A stretch of DNA of 21,696 nt from Pelargonium nanum (taxonomy: Eukaryota > Streptophyta > Magnoliopsida > Geraniales > Geraniaceae). The translations under genes and the position numbers were made by a program. Position 1 is the stretch's first letter. Every line of letters begins with the position of its first letter. Location of the stretch: the NCBI GenBank assembly GCA_036897485.1, contig JAYMTF010001716.1:1-21696 (forward strand), given 5' to 3'. Under the pieces are notes generated by a model that did not search any database, was not told the DNA's origin, and was given only the letters and a program-made list of their open reading frames with translations. Of this stretch, positions 1-10,045 are shown piece by piece.

Positions 1-770
1 AATATTTTCATTAATTATACCAAATACATGGGAAAATACATGTAAATAAAATACATGTGTGAATCCTACTCCTAAAATAAACTGGTTAGCATATGTAAAA
101 TAAGAAATATGCAATAATAATTTCTTTTTAACTTTCTCAAATTAATAAAGCAAGATCCTCATTTTTTAAGTATTGTTGATTGTTATGAAATTAATGACTC
201 TTTGCTTAATCAAATAACGCATTTGGATCAACATCTTCATGCATGTTGATTGTCACCTTCTCTCCCTATATATACAATTAGTGTAATTATGAGAAGTTGT
301 TGTCATTGGAGACTGACCAACTCTTGAAATGGAAATTATTTAGCTGACATGCATCATTTTTCTTCTGTGAACTCAGGATTAACAGATTAAACTAAGTTAC
401 ACGGATAACCAACCAGAGAGCTCAATCAATCAGTCTTTCACGTGAAAATCACCATAAATCCAAACCAATAGTACAGCAAGAGTAGATGAGTAATTGAGTA
501 CTATATATTCTCTGAAAACGAAATCACAAACTAACAGTGTTATATTCAATCCACCACACACCATAGTTCTATGCAAGCAGCATAGAAGATACCATCCACA
601 ACTGCATTTTAAACTCAAGGAGACCCAAAAAAACAACAGCTAGAAACAGTAAAAATGGATAGATGAATCCTACCTCTCAATACAAGATAACCGCACAGAC
701 AGACAGACTACAGTAGCACTATCATTCATTGCAGCAGATGCATCACCATTCATTCTTCACTTACATCACA
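1..770. other. Intergenic, 3' side of the first FLA gene
   Basis: AT-rich DNA with no supported gene. Short open frames on either strand show no recognisable domain and no coding-like composition. The part nearest 770 should contain the 3' UTR and polyadenylation site of the minus-strand FLA gene, but I could not fix a polyadenylation site with confidence. Confidence 0.6.
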
Positions 771-2078
771 TCACAGACCATGGTGATCTTCAATCTCCAT
801 CGTTGCTTTGATTGGAGTAGCTGGCCCCAGCTGCTCCACGCTACTAGCACCCAAGACACAGTTTCCGTTCTCGTCCACAGCCGTACATGCGCTTCCCTCC
901 GCCCGCGGACTGAGCCGCTCCACCTCTGTCGACGACGTCGCTCCTCCCAGGATTCCGTCCACTGCTGCAGTCGCCGTTGGATTGATGTGCGGGAACGGCA
1001 AGAACACGCTGTGCACCACGATCTTCAGGTTACGCAGCATATCAGGGGCTTTAACCCTTACGTAGTTGATCCTCATTGGAGGCGCCACTCCTCTTCCACC
1101 AGCGGTTGTGATCACAAGCGACTGGCCTCTCTCCAGGGTTGGCAGCAAAGTCCCTTCCGGAAGCCCCTCAAGATCGCGGAACGTCAAGAGCTGGTTCGGC
1201 ACAATGTGAAATCTCACACTGTGAATGTACCCGGGAGAATCGGTGAAGATCGACAGATCGTCGAGAGCGAACATAGTAAAGTTGTTAAGGCTCATGAGCT
1301 CAGCGAACTTGACCTTCATTGCGAGAGCGAGGAGGCTGAATCCGTTGTTGCGGAGCCTCAGCATGGCTTCTCTGAGCATCTGGCGCATGATAGCAGACTG
1401 CACCGTGGACTGCACTTGCTGCTGGTGGCCAAGATGGCCGCGATCTGGAATCACCGGAAACGACAGGGACGTCATTTTCTCGACGTCGCAAGATAACGGA
1501 GACAGAGGAGATATGTAGCCTTGGATTCCGTGTATGACCACCAGGCCATTGTTGAACAGATCCGGATGCGTCACGGCTACTCCTCCAACGAAGAGCTTGG
1601 CCGCGGAGACGACGGTGTGGTTAGTCTTCTGAAAGTTATCCGACGTAACGGTGATGCAGCGGCCGGGGCTCAGGGTCTCGATCTTGGTGCCGAAGGCCAG
1701 TTTTCGAAGGTAATCTGCGGTGAACAGGCCGGGAACGATGTGCTCTCGGAGAAGGTTGGAAACAGAGCAGGAAGGACAAGTACTGAGAGAGGCGTCGGAG
1801 GGAGCAAAGAGGGTGGAGGGGCCGTTCCAAGCGACGGCGGAGTCGAGAGAGAGGGAGGGGACAGCGGCTGCGAGATCATGGAAGCCGAGATGAGAAAGGA
1901 TCGGAGAAAGTGTGGTGATGATGGAGTAAGCGGAGTGATCTGCGACGGAGAGTTGGGGGCGAGGCGGCTGAACCGGAGAGGTGAAAAAGGCTTCGAACGG
2001 ATCAACGGAAGCGGAGGTTGAGAGGAGAAACGAAGCAAAAATGAGGACTGCGAGTGTACGAATCAGAGAAATAGCCAT
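771..2078 (-). CDS. FLA: Fasciclin-like arabinogalactan protein, two FAS1 domains (435 aa)
   Basis: A secreted cell-surface/wall glycoprotein of the plant FLA family, closest in layout to the two-FAS1 FLA19/20/21-type group; such proteins are linked to adhesion and wall organisation. Seen: a hydrophobic signal peptide (residues 1-24, cleavage probably after STSAS); FAS1 domain 1 about 50-200 with the H1-like motif FAPSDAS (91-97), the YH-region HIVPGLFTADY (113-123) and an H2-like stretch THPDLFNNGLVVIHGIQGYI (170-189); FAS1 domain 2 about 228-365 with FALDD (270-274), FHIVPNQLLT (290-299) and VVHSVFLPF (354-362). N-glycosylation sequons are NHT 153 and NFT 266. There is no intron. The open frame extends 138 codons further upstream, but ATG at 2078 is chosen because it begins the signal peptide and matches the paralogue at 3643-4788. 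The C-terminus ends in a polar tail with no hydrophobic GPI signal, and classical Ala-Pro glycomodules are scarce. Compared with the paralogue it has an extra segment of about 45 residues near 374-420 with two Cys. Confidence 0.93.
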   Translation of the reverse strand: MAISLIRTLAVLIFASFLLSTSASVDPFEAFFTSPVQPPRPQLSVADHSAYSIITTLSPILSHLGFHDLAAAVPSLSLDSAVAWNGPSTLFAPSDASLSTCPSCSVSNLLREHIVPGLFTADYLRKLAFGTKIETLSPGRCITVTSDNFQKTNHTVVSAAKLFVGGVAVTHPDLFNNGLVVIHGIQGYISPLSPLSCDVEKMTSLSFPVIPDRGHLGHQQQVQSTVQSAIMRQMLREAMLRLRNNGFSLLALAMKVKFAELMSLNNFTMFALDDLSIFTDSPGYIHSVRFHIVPNQLLTFRDLEGLPEGTLLPTLERGQSLVITTAGGRGVAPPMRINYVRVKAPDMLRNLKIVVHSVFLPFPHINPTATAAVDGILGGATSSTEVERLSPRAEGSACTAVDENGNCVLGASSVEQLGPATPIKATMEIEDHHGL

Positions 2079-2176
2079 GGCTACAGAGCTTTCTAAGGGG
2101 AGAGAGAGAGAGGTTGAAGACGAGTCACGAGAAAATGGCAGTGACTTGGGAGAGAAGAACAGGGAAAGGTGGAGGG

Positions 2177-2184
2177 TATTTATA
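2177..2184 (-). promoter_or_regulatory. TATA box of the 435-aa FLA gene
   Basis: On the minus strand the sequence reads CCTATAAATACC, a near-perfect TATA box about 100 nt upstream of the ATG at 2078. That leaves a leader of roughly 70 nt. The aligned position in the paralogue is degraded (see 4881-4890). Confidence 0.7.
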
Positions 2185-2394
2185 GGAAATGAAGCGAGTG
2201 AGAGTGAAGGGATTGGCCTGGCGCGTGAGTTTGGAATGTTAGATCTCAGGAGGAATGTCGAGAGCGTGGTTGTTAGAATAGAATGTTCCTGAACCTTTGG
2301 TTCTGTTACTTTTAGCGGGAAATAAAAAGCTTTTGATAATGGTTTCACAAATTTGATCCAACGGATATCCACAACACTAATATCGATCTGGATA

Positions 2395-2405
2395 GGTGAC
2401 GTGGC
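2395..2405 (-). promoter_or_regulatory. G-box/ABRE-type element shared by both FLA promoters
   Basis: Minus-strand sequence GCCACGTCACC contains the ACGT core bound by bZIP factors and matches the ABRE-type GCCACGT context. It sits 317 bp upstream of the FLA start. The identical 11-mer occurs 350 bp upstream of the second FLA start (5138-5148). Abscisic-acid or light control is an inference from the motif only. Confidence 0.5.
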
Positions 2406-2499
2406 GATGAATTCGACTGTTTGCCCAAAAAAAAAAAAATCATTTTTCGTATTTCCTCTGTATTGCTCTTGGACATTACATTTTTCCTGCAAACAATCC

Positions 2500-3282
2500 T
2501 TTCTTTGTACTATTTTATATGATGACTAAACAATGTTTATTAGTAATAATTTACAGAATTTTCAAATTATATTGTTTGGATTGGAACAATGTAAAGTACT
2601 AATCCATTTCAAAAGGTAAGTGGATTTTTTGAATGCTCTTGGCTTTTCACCAATGATTGAATTTTAAAAGAAATATGAAAAGACAATTTCTATAATAAAA
2701 AAAATGATCCGTATAAAATAACTTAATCTTGAGCTCATTTGTATGTGATGGAGTTGATTTGCAAAAAAAAATTGTGATCCATTCTTCTTTTCAATTTTTT
2801 CTTTCACAAAAATGTAATGCGACTAAACACACTTTTGAAAAGGAATGAGAAGTTTTAATTGGTTTATGGCCTCCTATATCAACATATTGAAGCAAATTGA
2901 TCCGTAAATTCTAGACAAGTTGACCCAAAAGTTGCAATCTCAGAAGATTGAATATTGAACTTGTAAATTGTAACCGGTGTTTAGAAAGTAATGGTTCATT
3001 TGAAATGAAATAACACTATATTGATAAGTAACAGCACTATATTGATTTATTTGCACTTATTCCTTCTTCATGTATGACTGCAAAACTAGGAGCAATTGAT
3101 GGTTAATATACTACAGATGGTGCATTTAAATTACGCTAAACGTTGTGCAGCCAAGCTTTGAAAAGTTTTTGTTATTTTGATGTGATAATGACATTAATAG
3201 TGGAGTAATATATCAGTAGTTTGTTATAAGTAAATGTAACTATATATGTAAGATTATAAAATGGATGGATGTATTGTAACTA
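2500..3282. other. Intergenic, nothing recognised
   Basis: AT-rich DNA between the upstream region of the first FLA gene and the 3' side of the second. I see no coding region, RNA gene or clear repeat structure, only short A and T runs. Confidence 0.5.
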
Positions 3283-3470
3283 GAGCTGGCAAAATGGTAA
3301 CCGATTTGGCAGGTATCTGAGACCAAACTTGTTTAAAGATGGGTCTACATTTATCAATCCGAAAAACGGATCGATTTGGATTGGATGTATTATAGAATTT
3401 ATGGGTCATGTCGGATATACTCGAAAAAGACGATACACTTTATGGCTAAAACTTGAAACCCGACCCTAAC
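3283..3470. repeat. Probable dispersed repeat starting TAGAGCTGGCAAAA
   Basis: The opening TAGAGCTGGCAAAATGG is the kind of terminus often seen in abundant non-coding plant repeats (TAGxGxTGGCAAA..). It is followed by GGATCGATTTGGATTGG and a GAAACCCGACCC-like stretch, also typical of this repeat class. Both ends were not found, so the boundaries are approximate and assignment to a TE superfamily is not attempted. Confidence 0.4.
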
Positions 3471-3642
3471 TTTTGACACTTGTAACACAGACATGGCACA
3501 CTAGAAACTTGAAAAGAATTTCATACCGATCAATTCACAATCAAAAAATGCACATGATAGCTTCGGATTTCACAAATCAACAACCAAAACAACTTCAAAA
3601 ATGGAGAAGCATACTCCACCTTCAGGCTTTGATCGGAGATCA

Positions 3643-4788
3643 TCACAGGCCAAAGTGATCATCATCAATTTCTATTGTCGATTTGATAGGAGTGACTGCT
3701 TGGCTTTGTTGCTGCACCACCTGGCTGTCAAGTTCAGCCGCCGCCGGATTGATGTGAGGGAACGGCAAGAACACGCTGTGCACCACCATCTTCAGGTTAC
3801 GCATCATATCCGGTTCCTTAACCCTCACGTAGTTGATCCTCATCGGCGGAGCCGTCTCTCCTCCGCAAGCGGTTGTGACCACCAGCGACTCCGCACTCTC
3901 CATCGTCGGCAGCACCGTCCCCACCGGAAGGCTCTCCAGATCGCTGATCGTCAGGAAACGGTTAGGCACGATATGGAACTTCACGTTGCTGATGTACCCG
4001 TACGATCCGGCGAAGACCGACGCGTCGTCGATCGCGAAAATCGTCAAGTTGCTGAGTCTCATGAGCTCAACATACTTGACCTTCATTGCCAGAGCGAGGA
4101 TGCTGAATCCGTTGCTGCGAAGCCTCAGCATGGCGTCCCTGAGCATCAGGCGCATGATAGCTGGCTGCGCCGTGGACTGTACTTGACCACCGCGATCTGG
4201 AATCTCCGAGAGCGACAGAGATGTCACTCTCTCGACGTCGCAAGAGAACGAAGACAGAGGCGAAATATAGCCTTGGATCTCGTGAACCACCACCAGGCCG
4301 TTGTTGAACAGATCCGGATGCGTCAAGGCCACGCCGCCGATGAAGAGCTTTCCGGCGACGTTCTCCGACGTAACCGTGAGGCAGCGGCCAGGACTGAGGG
4401 TTTCGATCTTGGTGCCGAAGGCTAATTTGCGGAGGTAATCGGCGGTGAAGAGGCCGGGGACGATGTGGTGGCGTAGAAGGCTGGGAACAGAGCAGGAGGG
4501 GCATGTACGGAGGGAGGCGTCGGAGGGAGCGAAGACGGTGGAGGGACCGTTCCAAGCGGCGGAGGGGGGGGCCAGATTCCGGGAGGAGACTGCGGCGGCG
4601 AGGTCGTGGAAGCCAAGATGAGAAAGGATCGGAGAGAGGGTGGAGGTGACGGAGGAGACGGAGTGGGAGTCCGGCGACGGAGCCGGAGAGGTGAAGAAGA
4701 CTTGGAATGGATCAATGGAAGAGGTGGTTGAGACCAGAAACGAACTAACGAAGAGGATTGAGACTGTACGGATGAGAGAAACCGCCAT
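3643..4788 (-). CDS. FLA: Fasciclin-like arabinogalactan protein, two FAS1 domains (381 aa), tandem paralogue
   Basis: Tandem duplicate of the gene at 771-2078, same strand, no intron. Signal peptide is residues 1-24 (MAVSLIRTV...STTSS). A short glycomodule-like segment SPAPSPDS follows at 34-41. FAS1 domain 1 is about 45-180: FAPSDAS 86-92, HHIVPGLFTADY 107-118, THPDLFNNGLVVVHEIQGYI 146-165. FAS1 domain 2 is about 200-335: FAIDDAS 241-247, FHIVPNRFLT 261-270, VVHSVFLPF 325-333. One N-glycosylation sequon is NLT 237. The protein ends IKSTIEIDDDHFGL, matching the paralogue's IKATMEIEDHHGL; no GPI-type tail is visible. It lacks the extra C-terminal segment with two Cys and the NHT sequon loop of the longer copy. 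The ATG at 4788 opens the signal peptide and aligns with the paralogue start. The opposite-strand open frames here are GC-rich shadows. Confidence 0.93.
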   Translation of the reverse strand: MAVSLIRTVSILFVSSFLVSTTSSIDPFQVFFTSPAPSPDSHSVSSVTSTLSPILSHLGFHDLAAAVSSRNLAPPSAAWNGPSTVFAPSDASLRTCPSCSVPSLLRHHIVPGLFTADYLRKLAFGTKIETLSPGRCLTVTSENVAGKLFIGGVALTHPDLFNNGLVVVHEIQGYISPLSSFSCDVERVTSLSLSEIPDRGGQVQSTAQPAIMRLMLRDAMLRLRSNGFSILALAMKVKYVELMRLSNLTIFAIDDASVFAGSYGYISNVKFHIVPNRFLTISDLESLPVGTVLPTMESAESLVVTTACGGETAPPMRINYVRVKEPDMMRNLKMVVHSVFLPFPHINPAAAELDSQVVQQQSQAVTPIKSTIEIDDDHFGL

Positions 4789-4880
4789 GAGTAGAGAGCT
4801 TTGGAAGAAGAGAATGGTGGTGAGAGGCGGAAAAGAAGCAGAAATGGACGTGGAGGCTGTTTGTTGGTTACAGCGCGAGT

Positions 4881-4890
4881 GTATTAAATT
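4881..4890 (-). promoter_or_regulatory. Degraded TATA position of the 381-aa FLA gene
   Basis: About 95 nt upstream of the ATG the minus strand reads AATTTAATAC. The paralogue has TATAAATAC in the same place, and both are flanked by a CACTCGC-like stretch on the 5' side. The canonical TATA box seems lost, so this copy may use another start site or be weaker. This is inferred from a by-eye alignment. Confidence 0.4.
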
Positions 4891-5007
4891 GAATTCGGAA
4901 GGCGAGTGAGGTACGTGGTTGTTGGAATAGAATATTTGGCAGGAAATGAAATGGATTGCTCACAGCAACAACTCTGTGTGTTCGATAATTTAACTGCCGT
5001 TAGTTTA

Positions 5008-5074
5008 TCGTTAACTCATGTTTTTTTTTAATAATCGTTAACTCATGTTTTTTTTTAATAATCGTTAACTCATG
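5008..5074. repeat. 27-bp direct tandem repeat, about 2.5 copies
   Basis: The unit begins TCGTTAACTCATG followed by a T run and AATAA. It starts at 5008, 5035 and 5062, giving an exact period of 27 bp; the third copy is truncated. It lies between the second FLA start and its upstream ACGT element, so it changes the spacing in that promoter. Confidence 0.85.
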
Positions 5075-5137
5075 TTCATGTGGAACTTTTGTATTTGACA
5101 TATTTTTTTGTTATTATTTTCTGATATGGTAACACAA

Positions 5138-5148
5138 GGTGACGTGGC
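5138..5148 (-). promoter_or_regulatory. G-box/ABRE-type element, second copy
   Basis: Minus-strand GCCACGTCACC, identical over 11 bp to 2395-2405 and placed 350 bp upstream of the second FLA start. It lies immediately beside the copia relic that begins at 5149. Confidence 0.5.
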
Positions 5149-5521
5149 ATGTATAAATTCCTTAAGTCAAAAGTCCGACTAGTTACAAAAGGTTCTATAC
5201 CAAAATACATGATTGATTATGAAGAGGCCTTTGTTTCAATAGCTACGATTTTTGTTAATGTATTTCTAAATGGGGAACTCTTCGAGGATGTTTACTTGAG
5301 GCCTCCCTCGGTATTACAGCATTTACCAAAATCAAGTACCACATTTCAGTAAGACATTATATGGTTTAAAGCAATTGATTCTATGTGTTTGGTTCTCGAA
5401 ATTCAATTCATTCTTGACACAGCTTGGATTTTTCACTAATGTCTATGATTTCGCTTTCTTTCGTCGACAAACTATTTATGGTCTAATCTTAATAACTTTT
5501 CATTACAAGTTTTTACTATTC
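5149..5521 (+). pseudogene. Ty1/copia retrotransposon reverse-transcriptase fragment, frameshifted
   Basis: The first frame (5149-5352) carries the copia RT signature KVRLVTKGSIPKYMIDYEEAF, then FLNGELFEDVYLRPP. Intact copia RT has roughly 30 residues between these motifs, so there is an internal deletion. A stop closes this frame at 5350-5352. In another frame (5351-5521) the RT continues with KTLYGLKQ and VWFSKFNSFLTQLGF. The fragment lacks gag, protease, integrase, the catalytic YVDD segment and any LTR I can see, so it is a dead relic. Confidence 0.85.
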
Positions 5522-5904
5522 ACGCAACGCAAATGATGAAAACTAGTTGAGGCTCATTTAAGGTATAGGTAGAGAGGTGTAAATTTATACATAATTATAA
5601 AGTTGAAATACTCTCTGGCCAATTCTATAATGTATGATGTATCTAAAATCATTTTTCAAGCAAAAGAGTACTACATCTATCCCAAAATAATTATCCAATT
5701 TTCTTCATATTTTGCAAAGAAAAGTTGATAATCATTCTATAAATAAATAGAAATCATGAAAATAAAGCAAATTACGTCGAAGAAAATAGGATTGAAATGA
5801 GTTCAAGTGTGTTTCCAAAGTGAGTAACAAACACAAAATCCGTAATGAAGAAACAATTAAGTTTAGTAGTAGATAGTCCCCAACTACTTAACTAATTACA
5901 ATAA
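5522..5904. other. 3' flank of Q-rich gene copy 1; nothing else recognised
   Basis: AT-rich stretch between the copia relic and the stop codon of the first Q-rich gene at 5905. It should contain that gene's 3' UTR. No coding region or defined repeat was seen. Confidence 0.45.
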
Positions 5905-8900
5905 TCATATGAATTCGTGTCCAGACCCAGACCCAGACCCAGACCCAGACCCAGACCCAGACCATCCAATTTTCTGTTTGCCCTTGCCATACAGCTCCAT
6001 CATAACCTGCTTCTCCTTCTGCTTCTGCATATCTACAATATTGTTTGTTACTTCTTGAGCTTGACCATGTCCCTGTGGTTTTATTAACAACTCATTAATT
6101 AATTAATTAATTAATATAATGCCCAGTATATACTCATGACATTTCATTTAAATGGTTGATAAATACCAGCAAGTTTAAGAGCACAAACATAAATTTTACC
6201 TCATTATAATATGTTACTCCCAGTTGTGCAGCCATCTGTTGATTTCTTGCTAATTCGTGTACCTGCTTTGTGGAAATGAATCATATATGTATGAGAAAAA
6301 ATGGTTCCAAATATTATTGGAGATGTGTGTAGTTTTAATCTATGTTACTACAATTGTTTATCTGTGTGGTAAATATTGAAAAATGATTACCATATTCGTA
6401 TATACATTTGAAGCTTCTGAGCCCTGATGTACCTGGTAGCATATTGATGAAAGAAGGATCAATTAGAAAAAATGAAAAGCAAATCATTAGGAAAACAATG
6501 TTATATCATTCTATGATGTATGTAGCGATGTTTCAAAATAAGCCGTCGTTGTATCTTGTATTAAGATCATATAAACGTGTGTTAATTGTAGTTGTTGATT
6601 CAAACGACCACATTTCAAAATAGATCATTGTTATTAATATGATTTAAAGATATGTTGGAAATGATTTTATCAGTTGTATTGATGTCATTAATATTGGATA
6701 TAACGACAGTTCAAAATGAGCCGTCGTTATATCTTCTATTAACATCACATAAACGTGTGTTGATGGTAAGTAGTTATTTTCTCTTGATGTTACCAATTGT
6801 ATTTTGCTAGTAAAGGCCAAGTAAGTTCATACTCTTTTGTATGTATTCTCGTGTTATCAAGAGTAGTTGATACAATGATAAACTCTTACTAACGATTCCT
6901 TAACGAGTTCACATAAACATAAACATGTGTTGAAAGTGATTTTATCATTTGTAACATTAGATGTACCGACGGTTCAAAATGAGCCGTCGTTGTATCAACT
7001 ATTATGATTAAAAGGAAATATTTATTTACTAGTCATGTCAACAATTGTATTTTACTTCTCACGTTCAAGATCATAAATTTTAGTATGTATTCACATGTTA
7101 CCAAGAGTCTTTAATATAACGGTTTTTAACATAAGCATCTTTTAATGAGTCGTCATTGTATCATCTAATAATACCAATGATATTATCGATTGTATAGTAA
7201 TTGATCATGCCCAATATCGTAACTCTAGTATGTGTCTACATGAAGCATGAGATTTAGTCATTCATAAGTATTATAGATTAGAGAAAATCATTATAATTGT
7301 AGAAAAATATAGAAAATAATTATAATACCATGTAATTGGGTCCAGATGAAGATCCAACCAACTGTTCCATGGTTGCTCCATTCCTTCCCATTAACTGTAG
7401 CTGTTCCTATTATTGTCATTGTCATGCAAAAGTTTTAAACATTATTTAAACTAGCTTTGCAAATATTATAGGAGTATATTTTATGATGCATGTTGGTTGG
7501 TCCAATATACCATTTTGCACAAGCAAAAAAAAAACTAAATAATTTAAATAAATAAATAAAAAAGAGTACCTGCTGCATTGGGAGGAGAGGGTGTGACGAA
7601 GATGTGTTATGTTGAAGTGGAAAAAGGGGTTGGGCCAAAGAAGTATTGTGCTGTTCCGGCACTCCAACATTCAAATTATAAGCCATTTCCTGCAATTATA
7701 TATAGTGAACAACATTATTTAAACAATCACACACACACACATATATATATGTTGATAAAAAAATCATTGGCTTGGCTAAGACTCATTATTCTCATATATA
7801 TATATATATATATATAGAATAAGGAATCTAAGCCAACTAATTCTTGGCTTAGTCTAAGCCAAACCAATGAGGTGATAACACCTCATTTAATTTCATCCAT
7901 ACCCACCCAAGTGAATTGGTGGGAGCGGAGCGACCCGCCCAGATCCAAAATTTTTAATGAGGTCTCATCACCTCATTGATGGCTTAGAATCCTCAACCTC
8001 TATATATATATATATTATATGTTTTGATAAAAAGAAGCATGCATGCAAGAGAGTATTATTATGATTTACGTGAGGAGGTAGTCCATTATAGTAAGCTTGA
8101 GGTGCTGGAATTGCTTCATTACTTCCCATCATTCCCTGCATCAACATCACCTACTCTCTCAAATATCCGTATAAACGATAAAGGTTTTTTAACTCAAAAT
8201 AGTCTTTGAATTTGTGTGTTTTGACGCAATTCGGTTCTTAAATTTTTTATTACCTAAAATGGTTCATAAACTTTTTTTATTTAAAATGATCTCTTAACTT
8301 TCAAATATTGATCCAAAATGTTTATTACCCTTCAGTCTTATATCAAAAGTTGAGAGACCAAACTGAGTCAATATTTGAAAATTGAGAGACGATTTTGGGT
8401 TGAAACACAACAATTCAGGAACTATGTTTGGATTAAAAAAAAGTTGAGTTGGTGAAATACGAAATTTCATAGACCAAGTCAAGTCTTTTAAGTATAACTA
8501 ATTACATACAATACAATCTTCATTTGATTTCCTTACCTTAGCTTGAGCCAGCAAGTATTGCTGGTACTGGTAATTCGCTAATTGAATCGCCTCGTCATAT
8601 CCTATTCCCTACAATACATAATACTTCATTACTCACCGTGAATCACTTACATAAGATCCACCGTGTGTGTATATATATATGTATATTGCATGTTTACCTG
8701 AAGTTGTGTGCTGTAAAAATTAGGGTGGACTAGATGCTGCTGGTAATTAGGTATTTGAATTGGCTGATGGTAACCCATTTCCTATAGTAATGGATCAACA
8801 TTAATCATAAAATTAGAAATACAGTATAGTATGTAGTAAAATTTAATTAAACCTACCAAGGGTTGATGACCCCCTAACACTACTCCAGGTTGAGAATGAG

Positions 8901-9610
8901 TAATGTTGTCTTCACTCGGAATCCACACCGGAGTACCAATCATAATTGGATTCTGCACATATATATAGTAATTGCTAATTAGTGACATGACGGTACATAT
9001 ACGCACGCTCGCACGCACGCCATTTAGGTAGTAATTAATTAGCTTACTGCAGGTGGTTGTGGCAAATTGGAGAGCTTATTTCGAGCGGCTTGGGCAAGGA
9101 GGTTATGCAACAGTGCGTCATCGTCTTGATCTTGAGGTGGTTGAGGTTGCGGATCGTTGAGTTGGTTTGGTGGACGCAACGGCATGTTTAACGAATACAA
9201 TGAAGGCAAATTCAGGATCTTTATACGCTGCTGCTTCTGCGACGCCGTTTCATCTTCACTGCCCGTGCTTGTGGCCGTGCCTGTGCTCGTGCTTGCCTTA
9301 CCATCCCTTGCCTTCCTCAATCTGCACTAAACATAGAGCATCATCGTATACAAATACAATGGTCGTGCGTATATATAAAAGCTTGCATGGGGATATATAT
9401 AAATATATAACAAAACCTGATTCGACGCATTTGCAGAGATGTCCAGCTAACGTTGCTGTTGTTGTTGTTGTTGTTGTTTTCGTGGTCCAGTCGGTTGATA
9501 TATTGATGATAAGCCTCTAATATTTGCTGTTCACTCTTCAAACCATCACCATTTACAGACTCCATTTCACCAACTCCATTTTTCTCCGGATTCAAACACT
9601 TCCGGTTCAT
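5905..9610 (-). CDS. Unrecognised Q/N/P-rich low-complexity protein, copy 1 (10 coding exons, 404 aa)
   Basis: Family not recognised. Exons by splice signals and homology to copy 2 (14125-17396): 9610-9417, 9321-9048, 8952-8857, 8781-8698, 8608-8537, 8135-8070, 7689-7570, 7406-7329, 6262-6200, 6072-5905. Every junction is GT..AG and all are phase 0 except the first. An in-frame TAG lies just before the ATG at 9610, so coding probably starts there; a later Met (residue 16) is the alternative. Visible features: a poly-Asn run near 44-50; a basic LRKARDGK and Ser/Thr-rich stretch (66-85); DDDALLHNLLAQAARNKLSNL, the best helix candidate (about 131-151); IGTPVWIPSEDN, aligning to SFDAPIWLGNDDD in copy 2; two NTS..PLFPL/PLLPM repeats in exon 7; HELARNQQMA in exon 9; and a C-terminal (Ser-Gly) run ending HEFI. 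No signal peptide, membrane segment or catalytic motif is visible. Role unknown; a nuclear or condensate-forming role would be speculation. Confidence 0.72.
5921..5963. repeat. Hexanucleotide microsatellite (CAGACC)n in the last exon of copy 1
   Basis: About seven near-perfect 6-bp units, encoding the Ser-Gly run at the C-terminus of copy 1. Copy 2 has a different 6-bp repeat at the corresponding protein position (14202-14242), so this region is prone to simple-repeat turnover. Being a multiple of 3, length change keeps the frame. Confidence 0.9.
6524..7160. repeat. Decayed tandem repeats with CGACGG..CCGTCG foldbacks in an intron of copy 1
   Basis: The core TTCAAAATgAGCCGTCGTTgTATC recurs at CCGTCG positions 6543, 6721, 6984 and (diverged) 7149, each followed by a similar tail with AAACGTGTGTT and GATTTTATCA. 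Spacing is about 165-265 bp. Two cores form small hairpins, for example CGACGG and CCGTCG around 11 nt near 6967-6989. GACGGT-type subterminal arrays are known from plant CACTA transposons, so a CACTA remnant is possible, but I found no CACTA terminus or transposase. It lies between exons 8 and 9 of copy 1. Confidence 0.6.
7823..7992 (-). mobile_element. MITE-like element, copy A, inside an intron of copy 1
   Basis: About 170 bp bounded by imperfect terminal inverted repeats: GGAATCTAAGCC at 7823 and GGCTTAGAATCC ending 7992 (11 of 12 match when inverted). It is flanked by (TA)n runs on both sides, consistent with insertion into TA-rich DNA. Internal short palindromes include TGAGGTGATAACACCTCA. 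The same family appears inverted at 20522-20674. A further fragment of the family seems to sit just left (about 7767-7795, TTGGCTTGGCTAAGACT). No coding capacity. Confidence 0.65.
8281..8400. repeat. Foldback repeat element (AACTTTCAAATATTGA arms), copy 1
   Basis: The left arm (8281-8320, CTCTTAACTTTCAAATATTGA) is matched in inverted orientation by the right arm (8364-8400, TCAATATTTGAAAATTGAGAG). The element probably extends to about 8186-8490, where further AACTCAAAATAGTC-like and GACCAAG-like stretches occur. The same arms recur at 11352-11472. It lies inside the intron between exons 5 and 6 of Q-rich copy 1. Confidence 0.6.
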
Positions 9611-10045
9611 CTATACACATTTTTGGCACACCACTTTTTTTTTTTATTAATTATTATTTTATATAAAAATATTAAATGGTAATGTTGGATAATAAAAAAA
9701 TACGCAAATACATCTTTTGGGGTCAGCTTTCACGGAACAAATAGGAAACGTGTATGTGCATAAATTAACATATTGAAATATGTTTGTGAACCATTTGTAT
9801 AAAAAAATAATCTTGTTTATATTTGTGCACTGTACACTCCTAACAAATAAATGTATATATAGGCAATTATATAGAAAAATAGCGAGTATAGAGTCTCAAC
9901 TCTCAATCAAATTACTTAAGCAAAATATGAATAAAAATGAACCTAATCGAGCATACGTACAAACGTATTGAAATAAGTATGAGTGTTAATTTTTAAATTG
10001 ACATCTTCTTATTGATTTTTTGAGTATCAAATCTACAAAATTTTG

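Noticed and set aside
729..2292. Long plus-strand open frames opposite the first FLA gene
   Set aside because: They are antisense shadows of a GC-rich coding region; they have Arg/His-rich translations without domains, while the minus strand shows two clear FAS1 domains.
2079..2492. N-terminal extension of the first FLA frame by 138 codons
   Set aside because: The extension includes the TATA box and ACGT element region and has no counterpart in the paralogue; the downstream Met begins a signal peptide in both copies.
3601..4425. 274-aa plus-strand open frame opposite the second FLA gene
   Set aside because: Same shadow effect; its sequence is alike to the shadow of the first copy only because the FLA genes are paralogous.
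6524..7160. CRISPR-like or tandem-gene interpretation of the spaced intron repeats
   Set aside because: Spacing is irregular, units are diverged, and the locus is an intron in a plant nuclear genome.
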